From DASQGA01 sp038209555 (GTDB taxonomy: Bacteria; Actinomycetota; Thermoleophilia; Gaiellales; Gaiellaceae): 64,000 nucleotides of DNA. Of this stretch, positions 9,726 through 17,508 are shown in pieces. Each line of letters starts with the position of its first letter. The stretch's first letter is position 1. The notes beneath the pieces were generated by a model, which was not told the origin of the DNA, ran no database searches, and was given only the letters and a program-made list of their open reading frames with translations. The position numbers were made by a program, and so were the translations under genes. The stretch is taken from assembly GCA_038209555.1 (NCBI GenBank), contig JBBQXP010000001.1, forward strand, positions 62,001 through 126,000, read 5' to 3'.

Positions 9726-9744
9726 GGGTCCTAGTATTGAGGAC
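9706..9744 (+). promoter_or_regulatory. divergent PafBC-like/dinB control region with inverted repeat
   Basis: The 19-bp gap and the first codons of the WYL gene hold three signals. TTGTCGGTG at 9706-9714 matches the first half of the mycobacterial RecA-NDp (PafBC) promoter motif. An inverted repeat GTGTCG-TG-CGACAC lies at 9712-9725. TAGTAT at 9732-9737 is a -10-like hexamer 7 nt before the dinB GTG. The distance from TTGTCGGTG to TAGTAT (17 nt) is longer than the 8 nt of the mycobacterial motif, so PafBC control is only a suggestion. The inverted repeat overlaps the WYL start codon and could be an autoregulatory operator. Confidence 0.5.
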
Positions 9745-10818
9745 GTGCGCACCTCCCCGCAGCCGATCCTCGCCCATCTTGACCTGGACGCCTTCTTCGC
9801 CGCCGTGGAAGAGCTCGAGCACCCGGAGTTGGTCGGTAGACCTCTGATCGTGGGCGGCGACCCGCGCGGGCGTGGGGTCGTCGCGACCGCGAACTACGAG
9901 GCACGGCGGTACGGAATCGGATCCGCGATGTCGAGCGCGGAAGCGCTTCGCCGTTGTCCGGAAGCCGTTTTCGTGCCTCCGAGCAAGGACCTCTACTCCC
10001 GCTACTCCCGCAGAGTCTGGGCGGCGGTACGGGAGGTCGTCCCGACCGTGGAGCGAACCGGCCTCGACGAGGGCTATCTCGATGTCGGAGAGGTGGCTCG
10101 CGGCTTCGGCGAGGCCCGCGCGGTGGCCGAGGCCGTGCAGGCAGCGGTCCGTGCCGCCGTTGGTCTCTCCTGCTCACTTGGCGTCGCGCCCTGCAAGGTG
10201 GTCGCGAAGGTCGCGAGCGACCGCCGGAAGCCTGGCGGAATCACGATCGTGCGGCCCGGCCGGGAAGCGGCGTTCCTGGCCCCCTTCGACCTGAGGCGCC
10301 TCCCCGGCGTCGGCCCGCGGGCCGACGAGCGCCTCCGTGCCGCGGGGCTCAGGATGATCGGCGACTTCGCGGCTCTCGACGACGAGCACCTCCGCCGGCT
10401 CCTACCCGGCAAGGTCGGTCAGGTCTTACGGGATCGAGCGCGGGGCATCGACCTTCGCGGACTCGAGTTCGCGACCGAGAGCGTCTCGATCGGCCACGAG
10501 GAGACCTTCGCCCGGGACGTGTCCGATCGGGAGCAGCTGCACGACGAGCTCCGGCGGATGTCCGCTCGCGTCGCCGAGCGGCTGCTCGAGACCGGGCACG
10601 CAGCCCGCACCGTCACGACGAAGGTCCGCTACCCGGACTTCTCGATCCGCAGCAGGTCGACGACGCTGGAAGCCGGGACGGACGACGGCACGAGGATCGG
10701 TGAGATTGCCTGCAACCTCCTGGACCGGGCGCTCAGTGACCGTCCCGGAGCCTTACGCCTCGTCGGCGTGAGCGTCGCGAACCTCGACGCGTACCGGCAG
10801 CTGGCTCTCGACCACTAA
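9745..10818 (+). CDS. dinB: DNA polymerase IV (Y-family translesion polymerase)
   Basis: Error-prone Y-family polymerase that copies past damaged template. The 357-residue protein has the catalytic 'HLDLDAFFAAVE' near the N-terminus, the second metal-binding motif as 'GLDEGYLDV', 'KVASDRRKPGG', and an HhH 'LPGVGPRADERL'. The C-terminal little-finger domain ends in 'RQLALDH', which resembles the QLxL(F) beta-clamp-binding tail. The GTG at 9745 is chosen because it starts just before 'PILAHLDLDAFF'. Divergence from a PafBC-like regulator suggests DNA-damage control. Confidence 0.95.
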   Translation: MRTSPQPILAHLDLDAFFAAVEELEHPELVGRPLIVGGDPRGRGVVATANYEARRYGIGSAMSSAEALRRCPEAVFVPPSKDLYSRYSRRVWAAVREVVPTVERTGLDEGYLDVGEVARGFGEARAVAEAVQAAVRAAVGLSCSLGVAPCKVVAKVASDRRKPGGITIVRPGREAAFLAPFDLRRLPGVGPRADERLRAAGLRMIGDFAALDDEHLRRLLPGKVGQVLRDRARGIDLRGLEFATESVSIGHEETFARDVSDREQLHDELRRMSARVAERLLETGHAARTVTTKVRYPDFSIRSRSTTLEAGTDDGTRIGEIACNLLDRALSDRPGALRLVGVSVANLDAYRQLALDH

Positions 10819-10866
10819 CGTGAGAGGAGGGTCCCACGATGCACGTCAGGATTTCGAAGAGTGTGC

Positions 10867-10889
10867 CGAGACGGGCAAAGGCCGTCTCG
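10867..10889 (+). terminator. stem-loop downstream of dinB
   Basis: Perfect 8-bp stem CGAGACGG / CCGTCTCG with a 7-nt loop, 48 nt after the dinB stop. No clear T-run follows, so it is a candidate terminator or RNA 3' end only. Confidence 0.45.
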
Positions 10890-10910
10890 TAACGGCTTGA
10901 GGAGCGTCTC

Positions 10911-10926
10911 AGCCGCGAAGGCGGCT
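10911..10926 (-). terminator. stem-loop downstream of the 150-aa zinc-finger-like gene
   Basis: AGCCGC / GCGGCT, 6-bp stem with a 4-nt loop, starting 7 nt beyond the minus-strand stop codon at 10934. Together with 10867-10889 it separates two convergent genes. No T-run. Confidence 0.4.
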
Positions 10927-10933
10927 GGCGTGT

Positions 10934-11386
10934 TTACGCCGCCTTGCGCGTCTCTAAGTGCTGGTGCGAGGGGCAGTATTCGCGCTCGGGGAGCGGCGCC
11001 CGCTGGCACGGCTTCCCCTTTCGGGTGGTAGCGCGGCAGCGCGAGACGCCGCCGTCATAAGCGCCGGACTCGATCTGATCCTCGATGAAGTCGACTGCAG
11101 CGCCGATGCCTTCGCTGACCGCCCAGGCGACCTGCGCCTGCTGCGTGATCGGGAAATAGCGCCGGATGTCCTGGAAAAGAGTTCGCTCCGGCCGGGCGAA
11201 GTACCGGGGATCCTTGGCGAGACGCTCGACGGTCTCCTCGCACGCGGCCAGAACATCGCGACGGTATTCGGCCTGCACCTCGGCCGCCACATACGGGTCG
11301 ATAAGGTCCTTGATCGAGCGATAAATAGCCCTCGAGTACTGATACATACGGAAGAGCATCCTCTCGTCAGCGGGTTCCGGTGCCAT
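10934..11386 (-). CDS. conserved hypothetical protein with C-terminal CxH zinc motif
   Basis: A 150-residue protein of unknown function. Residues 1-110 look mostly alpha-helical. The last 40 residues contain 'CRATTRKGKPCQRAPLP' followed by a further Cys-x-x-His, a spacing like small zinc-binding 'CxxxTxxGxxC...CxxH' domains (for example DUF5763-type; that name is a tentative match). The ATG at 11386 is preceded by GGAGGG at a normal distance. The upstream region has three GTTAA repeats in helical phase. Nothing in the neighbourhood gives a role. Confidence 0.75.
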   Translation of the reverse strand: MAPEPADERMLFRMYQYSRAIYRSIKDLIDPYVAAEVQAEYRRDVLAACEETVERLAKDPRYFARPERTLFQDIRRYFPITQQAQVAWAVSEGIGAAVDFIEDQIESGAYDGGVSRCRATTRKGKPCQRAPLPEREYCPSHQHLETRKAA

Positions 11387-11400
11387 TATCGTGCCCTCCA

Positions 11401-11437
11401 GTTAATTCCCTGCAAAAGAACGTTAACTTGGCGTTAA
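11401..11437 (-). promoter_or_regulatory. phased GTTAA direct repeats upstream of the 150-aa gene
   Basis: GTTAA occurs at 11401, 11422 and 11433, spacings of 21 and 11 bp. Direct repeats at about one helical turn resemble binding sites of OmpR/PhoB-type regulators. The binding protein is unknown. Confidence 0.3.
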
Positions 11438-11527
11438 GCGGGAGCCCGCACTCCGCGCCAACGCGAGTCTACATGCCGCAAAGCTGTGTTACAAAGTCCC
11501 CCGCCGGAGCGGTTCCAAACGTGCGCC

Positions 11528-12280
11528 CTACGGACTGACCTCGCGGACGTACGCAAGCGGGAATCCCCGGGAGCGCGCAGTGGCAAGACCGCTCTGGGCC
11601 GCGGCGACGGTGTCGTACACACCCGTGAACACGACGTAGTACCCGGGGTTCAATGTCAGGAAGTCGGATGAGTTCAGGATCCCGACGTTTGTAAGCCCGT
11701 TGGCGATCGCCTGGTTCGCCTTCCGCTCGGCGGCGGCGCGGCCCTTAGATGTCTCGACCGAGGCCAGTACGATTGTGTAGCCCTCCCTGCCCTGCGGCCA
11801 GGAGCGGATGTTCCCCGACTGGGTCGTCGTGACCGTCGTAGCCGTCGTCAGCGTGGAGGTGTCGAGCGTTGCGATCGTCTGCGTGGTCGGGCTCGTGATG
11901 GTCTCGATCGACGCGGTCGGGCCGTTGGTCTGGATTCCCGGGAGGGCTCCCACGGTGGCAGTCGTTCCGGGCCCGCGAGACACGAGTCGTCCCTTCTCAT
12001 CGTCCTTGGTAGCGGCCACCGCCGCGATCGCGCCGGCGACCAGCGCGACGAGAAAAAGCGCGAGGAGAGCCGCCCAGAGCCAGGCAGGGGAATCCCGCGA
12101 CCACATCTCGGTCCGCATGAACGCGACAGGGATCTGGGCGCCCGGCAGGCGCGCGCCGCACTCGAGACAATACTCTTGGTAGAGGTCGTGCGGCGCTCCG
12201 CAGCGCGGGCACGCAGGCGTTTCGGGCGGAGGCTCACTTGGAGCGCCGGGATCTGGTGGAAGGGGCGGCCGTGAGACCAC
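11528..12280 (-). CDS. zinc-ribbon, single-TM, SPOR-like domain protein
   Basis: A 250-residue membrane protein. In order it has a proline-rich start, a zinc ribbon ('CPRCGAPH...CLECGARLP'), one transmembrane helix ('LLALFLVALVAGAIAAVAA'), a Thr/Ser-rich linker, and a C-terminal SPOR-like repeat domain ('GYTIVLASVETSKG'; 'GYYVVFTGVYDT'). SPOR domains bind denuded septal peptidoglycan in other bacteria; the match here is by pattern. The GTG at 12280 overlaps the stop of the upstream zinc-ribbon gene as TAGTG, so the two form a coupled pair. Confidence 0.8.
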   Translation of the reverse strand: MVSRPPLPPDPGAPSEPPPETPACPRCGAPHDLYQEYCLECGARLPGAQIPVAFMRTEMWSRDSPAWLWAALLALFLVALVAGAIAAVAATKDDEKGRLVSRGPGTTATVGALPGIQTNGPTASIETITSPTTQTIATLDTSTLTTATTVTTTQSGNIRSWPQGREGYTIVLASVETSKGRAAAERKANQAIANGLTNVGILNSSDFLTLNPGYYVVFTGVYDTVAAAQSGLATARSRGFPLAYVREVSP

Positions 12281-12855
12281 TAGTCCTCGTTCGGCTCCTT
12301 GGCCCGCGGAGCTACGAGCGTCTGGTCCGCGCGCTCCTCCGTGTCGCCGAATTCGTCCGCCGCGACCGAGTTCCCGCAGGTGGAGCAGAAGTTCGCCTCG
12401 GCGGGGAGCGGATTTCCGCAGTGACCGCAGGCGACAACCGGCGCCGTCTCGGCTGCCGGTCGGCCGCAGTGGGCACAGAAGTGCGCTCCGCGGACGAGCG
12501 GGGCCCCGCACTTGCAGGGCGTCGCTACTCGCATGCCCCGAGGAACGGCTTCGCTTGCCGCCAGGAACGCATCGAGCTCGTGGATGCGCCGCTCGAGCGC
12601 GAGCACCTCGGAGGCGCGGCTGACCAGCAATTCGGGCTTGAAGCGGTCGCGGCGCACCATCTCGACTGCCAACCCGCCGACGTCCCGCATCTCGATCTCG
12701 CGGCGGCGCGCCAGCGACCGGCGCTCGCGGAGCGCTGCCGCAGCCGTCAGCGGCGGCGCAGGATCGGGCGGTGGCATCTTCTCGCTCCCGTCGACCGCGA
12801 GTTCGGGCGGAGCAGGCGGCCTGCGAGCGAAGAGCGAGAAGCGACGGGCCGTCAT
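12280..12855 (-). CDS. double zinc-ribbon protein
   Basis: A 191-residue cytoplasmic protein. A proline-rich N-terminus and an Arg/Glu-rich helical region (about residues 40-100) precede two adjacent zinc ribbons, 'CKCGAPL...FCAHCGRP' and 'CGHCGNPL...FCSTCGN', and an acidic tail. Function is unknown; double ribbons of this type often serve as protein or nucleic-acid adaptors. It is the first gene of a two-gene unit with the SPOR-like protein (TAGTG stop/start overlap). A TAGACT hexamer lies 10 nt before the ATG. Confidence 0.8.
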   Translation of the reverse strand: MTARRFSLFARRPPAPPELAVDGSEKMPPPDPAPPLTAAAALRERRSLARRREIEMRDVGGLAVEMVRRDRFKPELLVSRASEVLALERRIHELDAFLAASEAVPRGMRVATPCKCGAPLVRGAHFCAHCGRPAAETAPVVACGHCGNPLPAEANFCSTCGNSVAADEFGDTEERADQTLVAPRAKEPNED

Positions 12856-12865
12856 CTCCGGCCCG

Positions 12866-12871
12866 AGTCTA
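12866..12871 (-). promoter_or_regulatory. -10-like hexamer for the double zinc-ribbon gene
   Basis: TAGACT on the minus strand, 10 nt before the ATG at 12855. Inferred from position and the TAnnnT pattern. Confidence 0.35.
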
Positions 12872-12887
12872 TCCCAGCCCCCGCGCC

Positions 12888-14315
12888 CTATTCGGCAATG
12901 ACGACGAGGCGTTCCTCGGTCATCTCCCGCACCGTGTAGTGTGGGCCTTCCTTCGTGTTTCCAGACGCCTTGATGCCGCCGTACGGCATCTGGTCGGCCC
13001 GGAATGTCGGCGCCTCGTTGATCGTGACCCCACCGAACTCGAGCTTCGCTGCGGCGCCGAGGGCCGAGCTGACATTGCTCGTGAAGATGCCGGCCTGGAG
13101 CCCATATTCCGTCCCGTTGGCGAGCGCGAAAGCATCCTCCAGCGAGTCGTACGGGGAGAGCGTGCAGACGGGGCCGAAGACCTCCTGGCAGGAGACCTTC
13201 ATGTCGGGGCGGACATCGGCTAGAACGGTCGGCCTGATAACGGGGCCGTCGGCCTCACCGCCGGTCAAGACGGTCGCCCCCTCGGCCCGGGCTTCCTCGA
13301 TCCACGCGAGGATGCGCTCGCGAGCGTCGTCGTCGATCACGGGCCCGACATCGGTGTCCTCTTCGGACGGATCGGCCGCTTTCAAGGCCTCGACCTTGGG
13401 CAGAAGCTTGGCGACGAAGTCGTCGTAGACCTGCCGACTCACATAGACACGCTGCACGGAGATGCAGCTCTGGCCCGCGAACGAGAAGGCGTGGGCGGCA
13501 ACCTTCGAGGCGGCATCGTCGACGTCAGCATCCCCCTCGACGATGACCGGGGTCGAGTTTCCGAGCTCGAGCGACACCTTCTTACGTGCAGCTCGCTCGC
13601 GGATCTTCCAGCCGACCTCGGAGGAGCCGGTAAAGGTGATCATTCGCACCCGCTCGTCCTCGACCAGGACGTCGCCGATCTCGGCTGACGGCCCTACCAG
13701 GACGTTCAGCCAGCCCGGCGGCAGTCCCGCCTCCAGCTCGAGCTCTGCCAGGAGGAGCGCAGAGACCGGCGTCTGCCCCGCGGGCTTCAGGACGACGGCG
13801 CAGCCTGCGGCCAGCGCCGGCGCGATCTTGTGGGCCACGAGGTTCAGCGGGAAGTTGAACGGCGAGATGGCGCCGACGATCCCGACCGGCAGGCGCATCG
13901 TGTACGCAACCTTGCCGAGGCCTGCCTGCGACGCGCTCATCGGAACGACCTCGCCGCTCAGTGTTCGGGCCTCGACCGCAGACATCGTGAACGTCGAAAC
14001 CGCGCGCTGCGCCTCGACGCGCGCGGCCTTCATCGGCTTTCCAGCCTCCATGCAGATCGTCCGTGCGAGCTCGTCTTCACGCTCGTGCAGAAGCTCGGCA
14101 ACGCGGTCGAGGATCTCGGCCCTCCGAAAGGCCGGCAGTAGCTCGCGCATCGCGCGCTCGGCAGCATCGACGGAGCGGCGTGTCTCTTCCGCGCCGGCAC
14201 GCGGCATTCTCGCGACCACCTCTCCGGAGAAGGGAGATCGGACCTCGTGCCACTCCCCGGTCTCGATCCACTCGCCCCCGATCAGGAGCTTCTTCTCGGT
14301 CAACGTCACTGCCAC
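12888..14315 (-). CDS. NAD(P)-dependent aldehyde dehydrogenase
   Basis: A 475-residue member of the aldehyde dehydrogenase superfamily that oxidises an aldehyde to an acid or acyl product. The sequence shows the cofactor loop 'FTGSSEVGWKI', the general-base region 'SLELGNSTP', and the catalytic cysteine in 'FAGQSCISVQRV' (Cys284). The substrate cannot be told; 'NFPLNLVAHK' and 'KPAGQTP' are general family motifs. The GTG at 14315 is chosen because TATCCT lies 6 nt upstream (leaderless-type). A second in-frame GTG is at 14309. It is divergent from the 3-hydroxyacyl-CoA dehydrogenase, so shared fatty-acid or aldehyde metabolism is possible. Confidence 0.93.
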   Translation of the reverse strand: MAVTLTEKKLLIGGEWIETGEWHEVRSPFSGEVVARMPRAGAEETRRSVDAAERAMRELLPAFRRAEILDRVAELLHEREDELARTICMEAGKPMKAARVEAQRAVSTFTMSAVEARTLSGEVVPMSASQAGLGKVAYTMRLPVGIVGAISPFNFPLNLVAHKIAPALAAGCAVVLKPAGQTPVSALLLAELELEAGLPPGWLNVLVGPSAEIGDVLVEDERVRMITFTGSSEVGWKIRERAARKKVSLELGNSTPVIVEGDADVDDAASKVAAHAFSFAGQSCISVQRVYVSRQVYDDFVAKLLPKVEALKAADPSEEDTDVGPVIDDDARERILAWIEEARAEGATVLTGGEADGPVIRPTVLADVRPDMKVSCQEVFGPVCTLSPYDSLEDAFALANGTEYGLQAGIFTSNVSSALGAAAKLEFGGVTINEAPTFRADQMPYGGIKASGNTKEGPHYTVREMTEERLVVIAE

Positions 14316-14321
14316 GGCCCT

Positions 14322-14327
14322 AGGATA
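14322..14327 (-). promoter_or_regulatory. -10-like hexamer for the aldehyde dehydrogenase
   Basis: TATCCT on the minus strand, exactly 6 nt before the GTG at 14315, the spacing expected when the transcript starts at the start codon. Confidence 0.5.
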
Positions 14328-14337
14328 CTGCGCTCGA

Positions 14338-15195
14338 GTGGGCCGCGAAATCAGCAGGGTTGGGGTGGTCGGGCTCGGCACGATGGGCGCCGGGATCGCC
14401 CAGGTCTGCGTGCAGGCCGGCTTCGACACGATCGGGGTCGAGGTGAGTGAAGACCTGTGCGAGCGGGCGCGCAGCACGATCGACCACTACCTCTCGCGGG
14501 GCGTCGAGAAGGGCCGGCTGAGTAACGAGGAGCGGGAGGCCGCGCTGGCTCGGCTGACGACGTCGACGCGCAGAGAGGATCTCGGCGACCGCGACCTGGT
14601 CATCGAGGCAATCGTCGAGGAGCTCGAGGCCAAGCAGGAGCTTTTCCGCGAGCTCGGCGGGATCGTGGGGACCGGTGTCGTCCTAGCCACGAACACGTCG
14701 GCGCTGTCGGTGACCGAGATCGCGTCGGCGGTCGAACGGCCCGAGCGGGTGGTGGGCCTGCACTTCTTCAATCCAGCACCGGTCCTCCAGCTGGTCGAGG
14801 TGGTGCGAACGGAGCTCACGTCGGACGAGGCGTACGTGCGCGTCTACCGGTTCGCCGAGGCTCTCGGGAAGGAGCCCGTCCGCTGCAACGACACGCCCGG
14901 CTTCGTCGTCAACCGGATCCTGATACCGCTTCTGAACGACTGCGTGCGCGTCCTTGACGAGGCGAGGGTGACGCCGGAGGACCTCGACCGGGCGATGCGG
15001 TTCGGAACGAACTGGCCGATCGGGCCTTGCGCGCTCCTCGACCTGATCGGACTCGACGTGCACGTGCACGCGAGCGAAGCGCTCCAGGAGAAGCTGGGCG
15101 AACCCAGGATGGCGCCCCCACCACGTCTCGTCAACATGGTGAAGACGGGCCATCTCGGCCGGAAGAGCGGGCGCGGTTTCTTCAACTACGAGTAG
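14338..15195 (+). CDS. 3-hydroxyacyl-CoA (3-hydroxybutyryl-CoA) dehydrogenase
   Basis: A 285-residue NAD(P)-dependent dehydrogenase converting 3-hydroxyacyl-CoA to 3-oxoacyl-CoA. It has the N-terminal Rossmann 'VGVVGLGTMGAGIAQV', the catalytic His region 'GLHFFNPAPVLQLVEVV', 'PGFVVNRIL', and the C-terminal dimer domain ending 'GRKSGRGFFNYE'. Length matches single-domain 3-hydroxybutyryl-CoA dehydrogenases. The frame is open far upstream, but the GTG at 14338 aligns with the family start. The open part upstream is antisense to the aldehyde dehydrogenase and is not coding. Confidence 0.93.
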   Translation: MGREISRVGVVGLGTMGAGIAQVCVQAGFDTIGVEVSEDLCERARSTIDHYLSRGVEKGRLSNEEREAALARLTTSTRREDLGDRDLVIEAIVEELEAKQELFRELGGIVGTGVVLATNTSALSVTEIASAVERPERVVGLHFFNPAPVLQLVEVVRTELTSDEAYVRVYRFAEALGKEPVRCNDTPGFVVNRILIPLLNDCVRVLDEARVTPEDLDRAMRFGTNWPIGPCALLDLIGLDVHVHASEALQEKLGEPRMAPPPRLVNMVKTGHLGRKSGRGFFNYE

Positions 15196-15232
15196 CTCGC
15201 TCCGTCCGGTCGTCGCAGTACCGTCACGAGGC

Positions 15233-15439
15233 GTGACGATGTGCACGCTCTGTCGGCGCAACCTCATGGCCGGAGAACGCTTCCGCCTCTGGCAGGCAGA
15301 AGCTTCCGCGGAGCGGCGCCGGGCCGTCTGCGGGCTCTGCGAGCGGAAGGCGGCTCGGGAGGGCTGGGTTCGAGTCGTTCAGCCGATGGCGCGTGAGAAC
15401 GCAGTCGGCCTGCGAGGCACCGTGCGTCTGGTCGCCTAG
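15233..15439 (+). CDS. small zinc-ribbon protein (two CxxC)
   Basis: A 68-residue protein with two CxxC knuckles ('CTLCRRNL' and 'CGLCERKA') about 25 residues apart, probably binding one zinc ion. No known function. The GTG at 15233 (or ATG at 15239) starts it. A stem-loop follows its stop by 2 nt. Short length lowers confidence, but the paired cysteines and the terminator-like hairpin support a real gene. Confidence 0.65.
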   Translation: MTMCTLCRRNLMAGERFRLWQAEASAERRRAVCGLCERKAAREGWVRVVQPMARENAVGLRGTVRLVA

Positions 15440-15441
15440 AA

Positions 15442-15462
15442 GGACGCAGCCGGCCTGCGTCC
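15442..15462 (+). terminator. stem-loop after the small zinc-ribbon gene
   Basis: Perfect 8-bp stem GGACGCAG / CTGCGTCC with a 5-nt loop, 2 nt after the stop codon at 15439. Terminator-like, without a T-run. Confidence 0.5.
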
Positions 15463-15555
15463 GCGGTTTGGCCGAGCGGGTAGATTCTGGCACCCAAGCC
15501 CCCGAGGGCAGTGAGCCGGTCGCCCTCGTTCCCGAGTCACTGGATAGGAGGCGCC

Positions 15556-17133
15556 GTGGAACACCATGGTTCGGAGAGCTACTTCGTCGTCGGCGAGGGG
15601 TTGCTCACAGAGAGCGTCGGAGGGCGGGAACGCACGCTCTCGTCGGCTCTCGAGGCGCTGGCGCCGCCGTTTCGCTTCTCGCGGATGGGGCCGAACGGCA
15701 TCAACCACCAGCTCGGCGAGCCCAGCCGGAAGAGGATCGCCAAAGCCATGACCGTAGGGGGTGGCGGTGCGTCCCAGATCCCTTCCGGCTTCACCTATCT
15801 CGGCCAGTTCGCGGACCACGATCTAACGTTCGACAAGACGAGCGTCATGCTCGGTGAGAACGTCTCCCCGGCGCAGCTCCTGCAGGCGCGCTCGCCGAGC
15901 CTCGACCTCGATTCGCTCTACGGAGCCGGGCCTGCGGATCCAGGGTCGGCCAAGTTCTACGCCCCGGACGGTCTCCATCTGAAGGTCGGGAAGACACTCG
16001 CTGCCGAGGGGATCACGGCGAAGCAGGGCTTTGACCTTCCGCGCGGCGCCGGAACAACGGTGGCGAAGAAGCGCAAGGCGATCATTCCGGATCCGAGAAA
16101 CGACGAGAACCTCGCGGTCGCTCAGACCCATCTGGCGATGATGCGCTTTCACAACCGGGTTGTCGACACCCAGCTGGCCGCGGTGCCCCCCGCGCAGCGC
16201 TTCGACAAAGCTCGCGAGATCGTCACGAAGCATTACCAGTGGATGCTTCGAACCGATTATCTCCCCCGAATCTGCGCACCAGGCGTCGTGAACAACGTCT
16301 TCACGAACGGCAGGAAGGCGTTCGAGGTAGGAGTGTCACCGACCGACGTCCCGACGATGCCGATCGAGTTCTCGGTGGCCGCGTTCCGCCTAGGTCACTC
16401 GATGATCCGGAGCGCCTACAACTGGAACAAGATCTTCGACGACGGCTTTGGCTCCCTCGACCTGCTGTTCGTGTTCTCCTCGACGGGCGGCGACCTCGGC
16501 GGCGGGCCCAGGCTCCCAAGCACCTGGATCGCAGATTTCCGCCGGCTCTACGACTTCAAGGAGGCCGGCAAGGCCAACCTCGCCGTGCCGGAGAACAAGT
16601 TCAACCGGGCCAGGCGCATCGACACGAGGCTCGTCAATCCGCTGAAGAACCTTCCGGCCGGGTCATTCGGCGGCCCCGCGGTGCCGTTCAACGACCCGAG
16701 GGCCAACCTTGCCTTCCGCAACCTGGCTCGAGCGAAGATGGTACGGCTGGCGACCGGCCAGCAGATGGCGACGTTCCTGAAGAGCAAGGGAGTGACGCTG
16801 ACCAAGCTCACGCAGGCGCAGATCCGGGACGGCAACAACGGCGCCGACCTCGACGCATTGACGCAGACGCAGCGTGCCGCGCTCCTCAAGGACACGCCGC
16901 TCTGGTTCTACATCCTCCGCGAGGCCGAGCTGAACGGAGGCAAGCTGAAGGGGGTCGGAGCGCGCATCGTCGCGGAGGCGTTTCACCGTGCCATGGAAGG
17001 CAGCCAAGCGTCGATCGTTCGTGACCCGACCTGGCATCCGACGCTCGGTCCGAACAGCTCGACCTTCCGGATGGTAGACCTGCTGCTGTTCGCATTCGAG
17101 GGAAAGAAGGCCCTGCTCGCTCCACTCGGGTAA
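15556..17133 (+). CDS. animal-type haem peroxidase family protein
   Basis: A 525-residue protein of the peroxinectin/animal haem peroxidase superfamily. It has the distal-side motif 'GQFADHDLTFD', the conserved 'DPRNDENLAVAQTHLAMMRF' segment followed by HNR, and the proximal-histidine region 'FRLGHSMIRSAY'. No signal peptide is visible, so the product is probably cytoplasmic or exported by an unknown route. Substrate is unknown; family members oxidise halides or small organics with hydrogen peroxide. The GTG at 15556 follows a good Shine-Dalgarno (ATAGGAGG). A TAGATT hexamer at 15481 may be its -10, giving a leader of about 65 nt. Confidence 0.9.
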   Translation: MEHHGSESYFVVGEGLLTESVGGRERTLSSALEALAPPFRFSRMGPNGINHQLGEPSRKRIAKAMTVGGGGASQIPSGFTYLGQFADHDLTFDKTSVMLGENVSPAQLLQARSPSLDLDSLYGAGPADPGSAKFYAPDGLHLKVGKTLAAEGITAKQGFDLPRGAGTTVAKKRKAIIPDPRNDENLAVAQTHLAMMRFHNRVVDTQLAAVPPAQRFDKAREIVTKHYQWMLRTDYLPRICAPGVVNNVFTNGRKAFEVGVSPTDVPTMPIEFSVAAFRLGHSMIRSAYNWNKIFDDGFGSLDLLFVFSSTGGDLGGGPRLPSTWIADFRRLYDFKEAGKANLAVPENKFNRARRIDTRLVNPLKNLPAGSFGGPAVPFNDPRANLAFRNLARAKMVRLATGQQMATFLKSKGVTLTKLTQAQIRDGNNGADLDALTQTQRAALLKDTPLWFYILREAELNGGKLKGVGARIVAEAFHRAMEGSQASIVRDPTWHPTLGPNSSTFRMVDLLLFAFEGKKALLAPLG

Positions 17134-17137
17134 CGAA

Positions 17138-17151
17138 CCTGGGCGCCCAGG
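17138..17151. terminator. 14-bp perfect palindrome between convergent genes
   Basis: CCTGGGCGCCCAGG, 4 nt after the peroxidase stop and 32 bp before the end of the convergent small gene. Possible bidirectional terminator; the hairpin loop would be small. Confidence 0.4.
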
Positions 17152-17182
17152 GCGCTACTGCAGCGATGTGCTCGAGCCGAAC

Positions 17183-17440
17183 CTAGGCCGCGAGGTCTGC
17201 GTCCAGCCGGGACCAGCCGGCCGACGGGTGTCGCGTCCTGACCTCGGCCCAGATCTCGCCCGCTTCCTCCGCTGAGAGGAGCTCGAGTGCGACGGCGTTG
17301 CGCGTCGCCGCGATGACGCAGAAGACGTGCTCGTCGAAACGCGCCTGCGGGTTCGTGGAGCGCTCGCAGGCTTGAGCGAGCGCCTCGAGCCGCGTCTCGA
17401 GGAGATGGGCCGTTCTACTGTGATGTGAGTGGTCTGCCAT
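17183..17440 (-). CDS. small hypothetical protein, His-rich start
   Basis: An 85-residue protein of unknown function, mostly helical, starting 'MADHSHHSRTAHLLETRLEA' and containing one Cys. The ATG at 17440 follows TAGGAGCG, a good ribosome-binding site. The frame extends slightly upstream but without a better start. It lies downstream of pdxH on the same strand (68-bp gap) and may be co-transcribed with it. Confidence 0.6.
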   Translation of the reverse strand: MADHSHHSRTAHLLETRLEALAQACERSTNPQARFDEHVFCVIAATRNAVALELLSAEEAGEIWAEVRTRHPSAGWSRLDADLAA

Positions 17441-17508
17441 CGCTCCTAGTTCGTGGCCGACGTGCGGCCTCCCTGCCACGTAGCTAACACCCAGGTTCGG
17501 ACGGAACG

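Noticed and set aside
9706..9737. Complete mycobacterial-type PafBC promoter (TTGTCRGTG-N8-TAnnnT) before dinB
   Set aside because: The spacing is 17 nt instead of 8 and the TTGTCGGTG lies in codons of the regulator, so only a partial resemblance is reported.
13462..14337. N-terminal extension of the 3-hydroxyacyl-CoA dehydrogenase by 292 codons
   Set aside because: The extension is Ser/Arg-rich and antisense to the aldehyde dehydrogenase; the Rossmann motif starts right after the GTG at 14338.
15463..15530. tRNA-like stretch (TGGCCGAGCGGGTAG resembling a Ser/Leu D-arm)
   Set aside because: No acceptor stem, anticodon arm or T-arm with GTTCRANNC can be folded around it.
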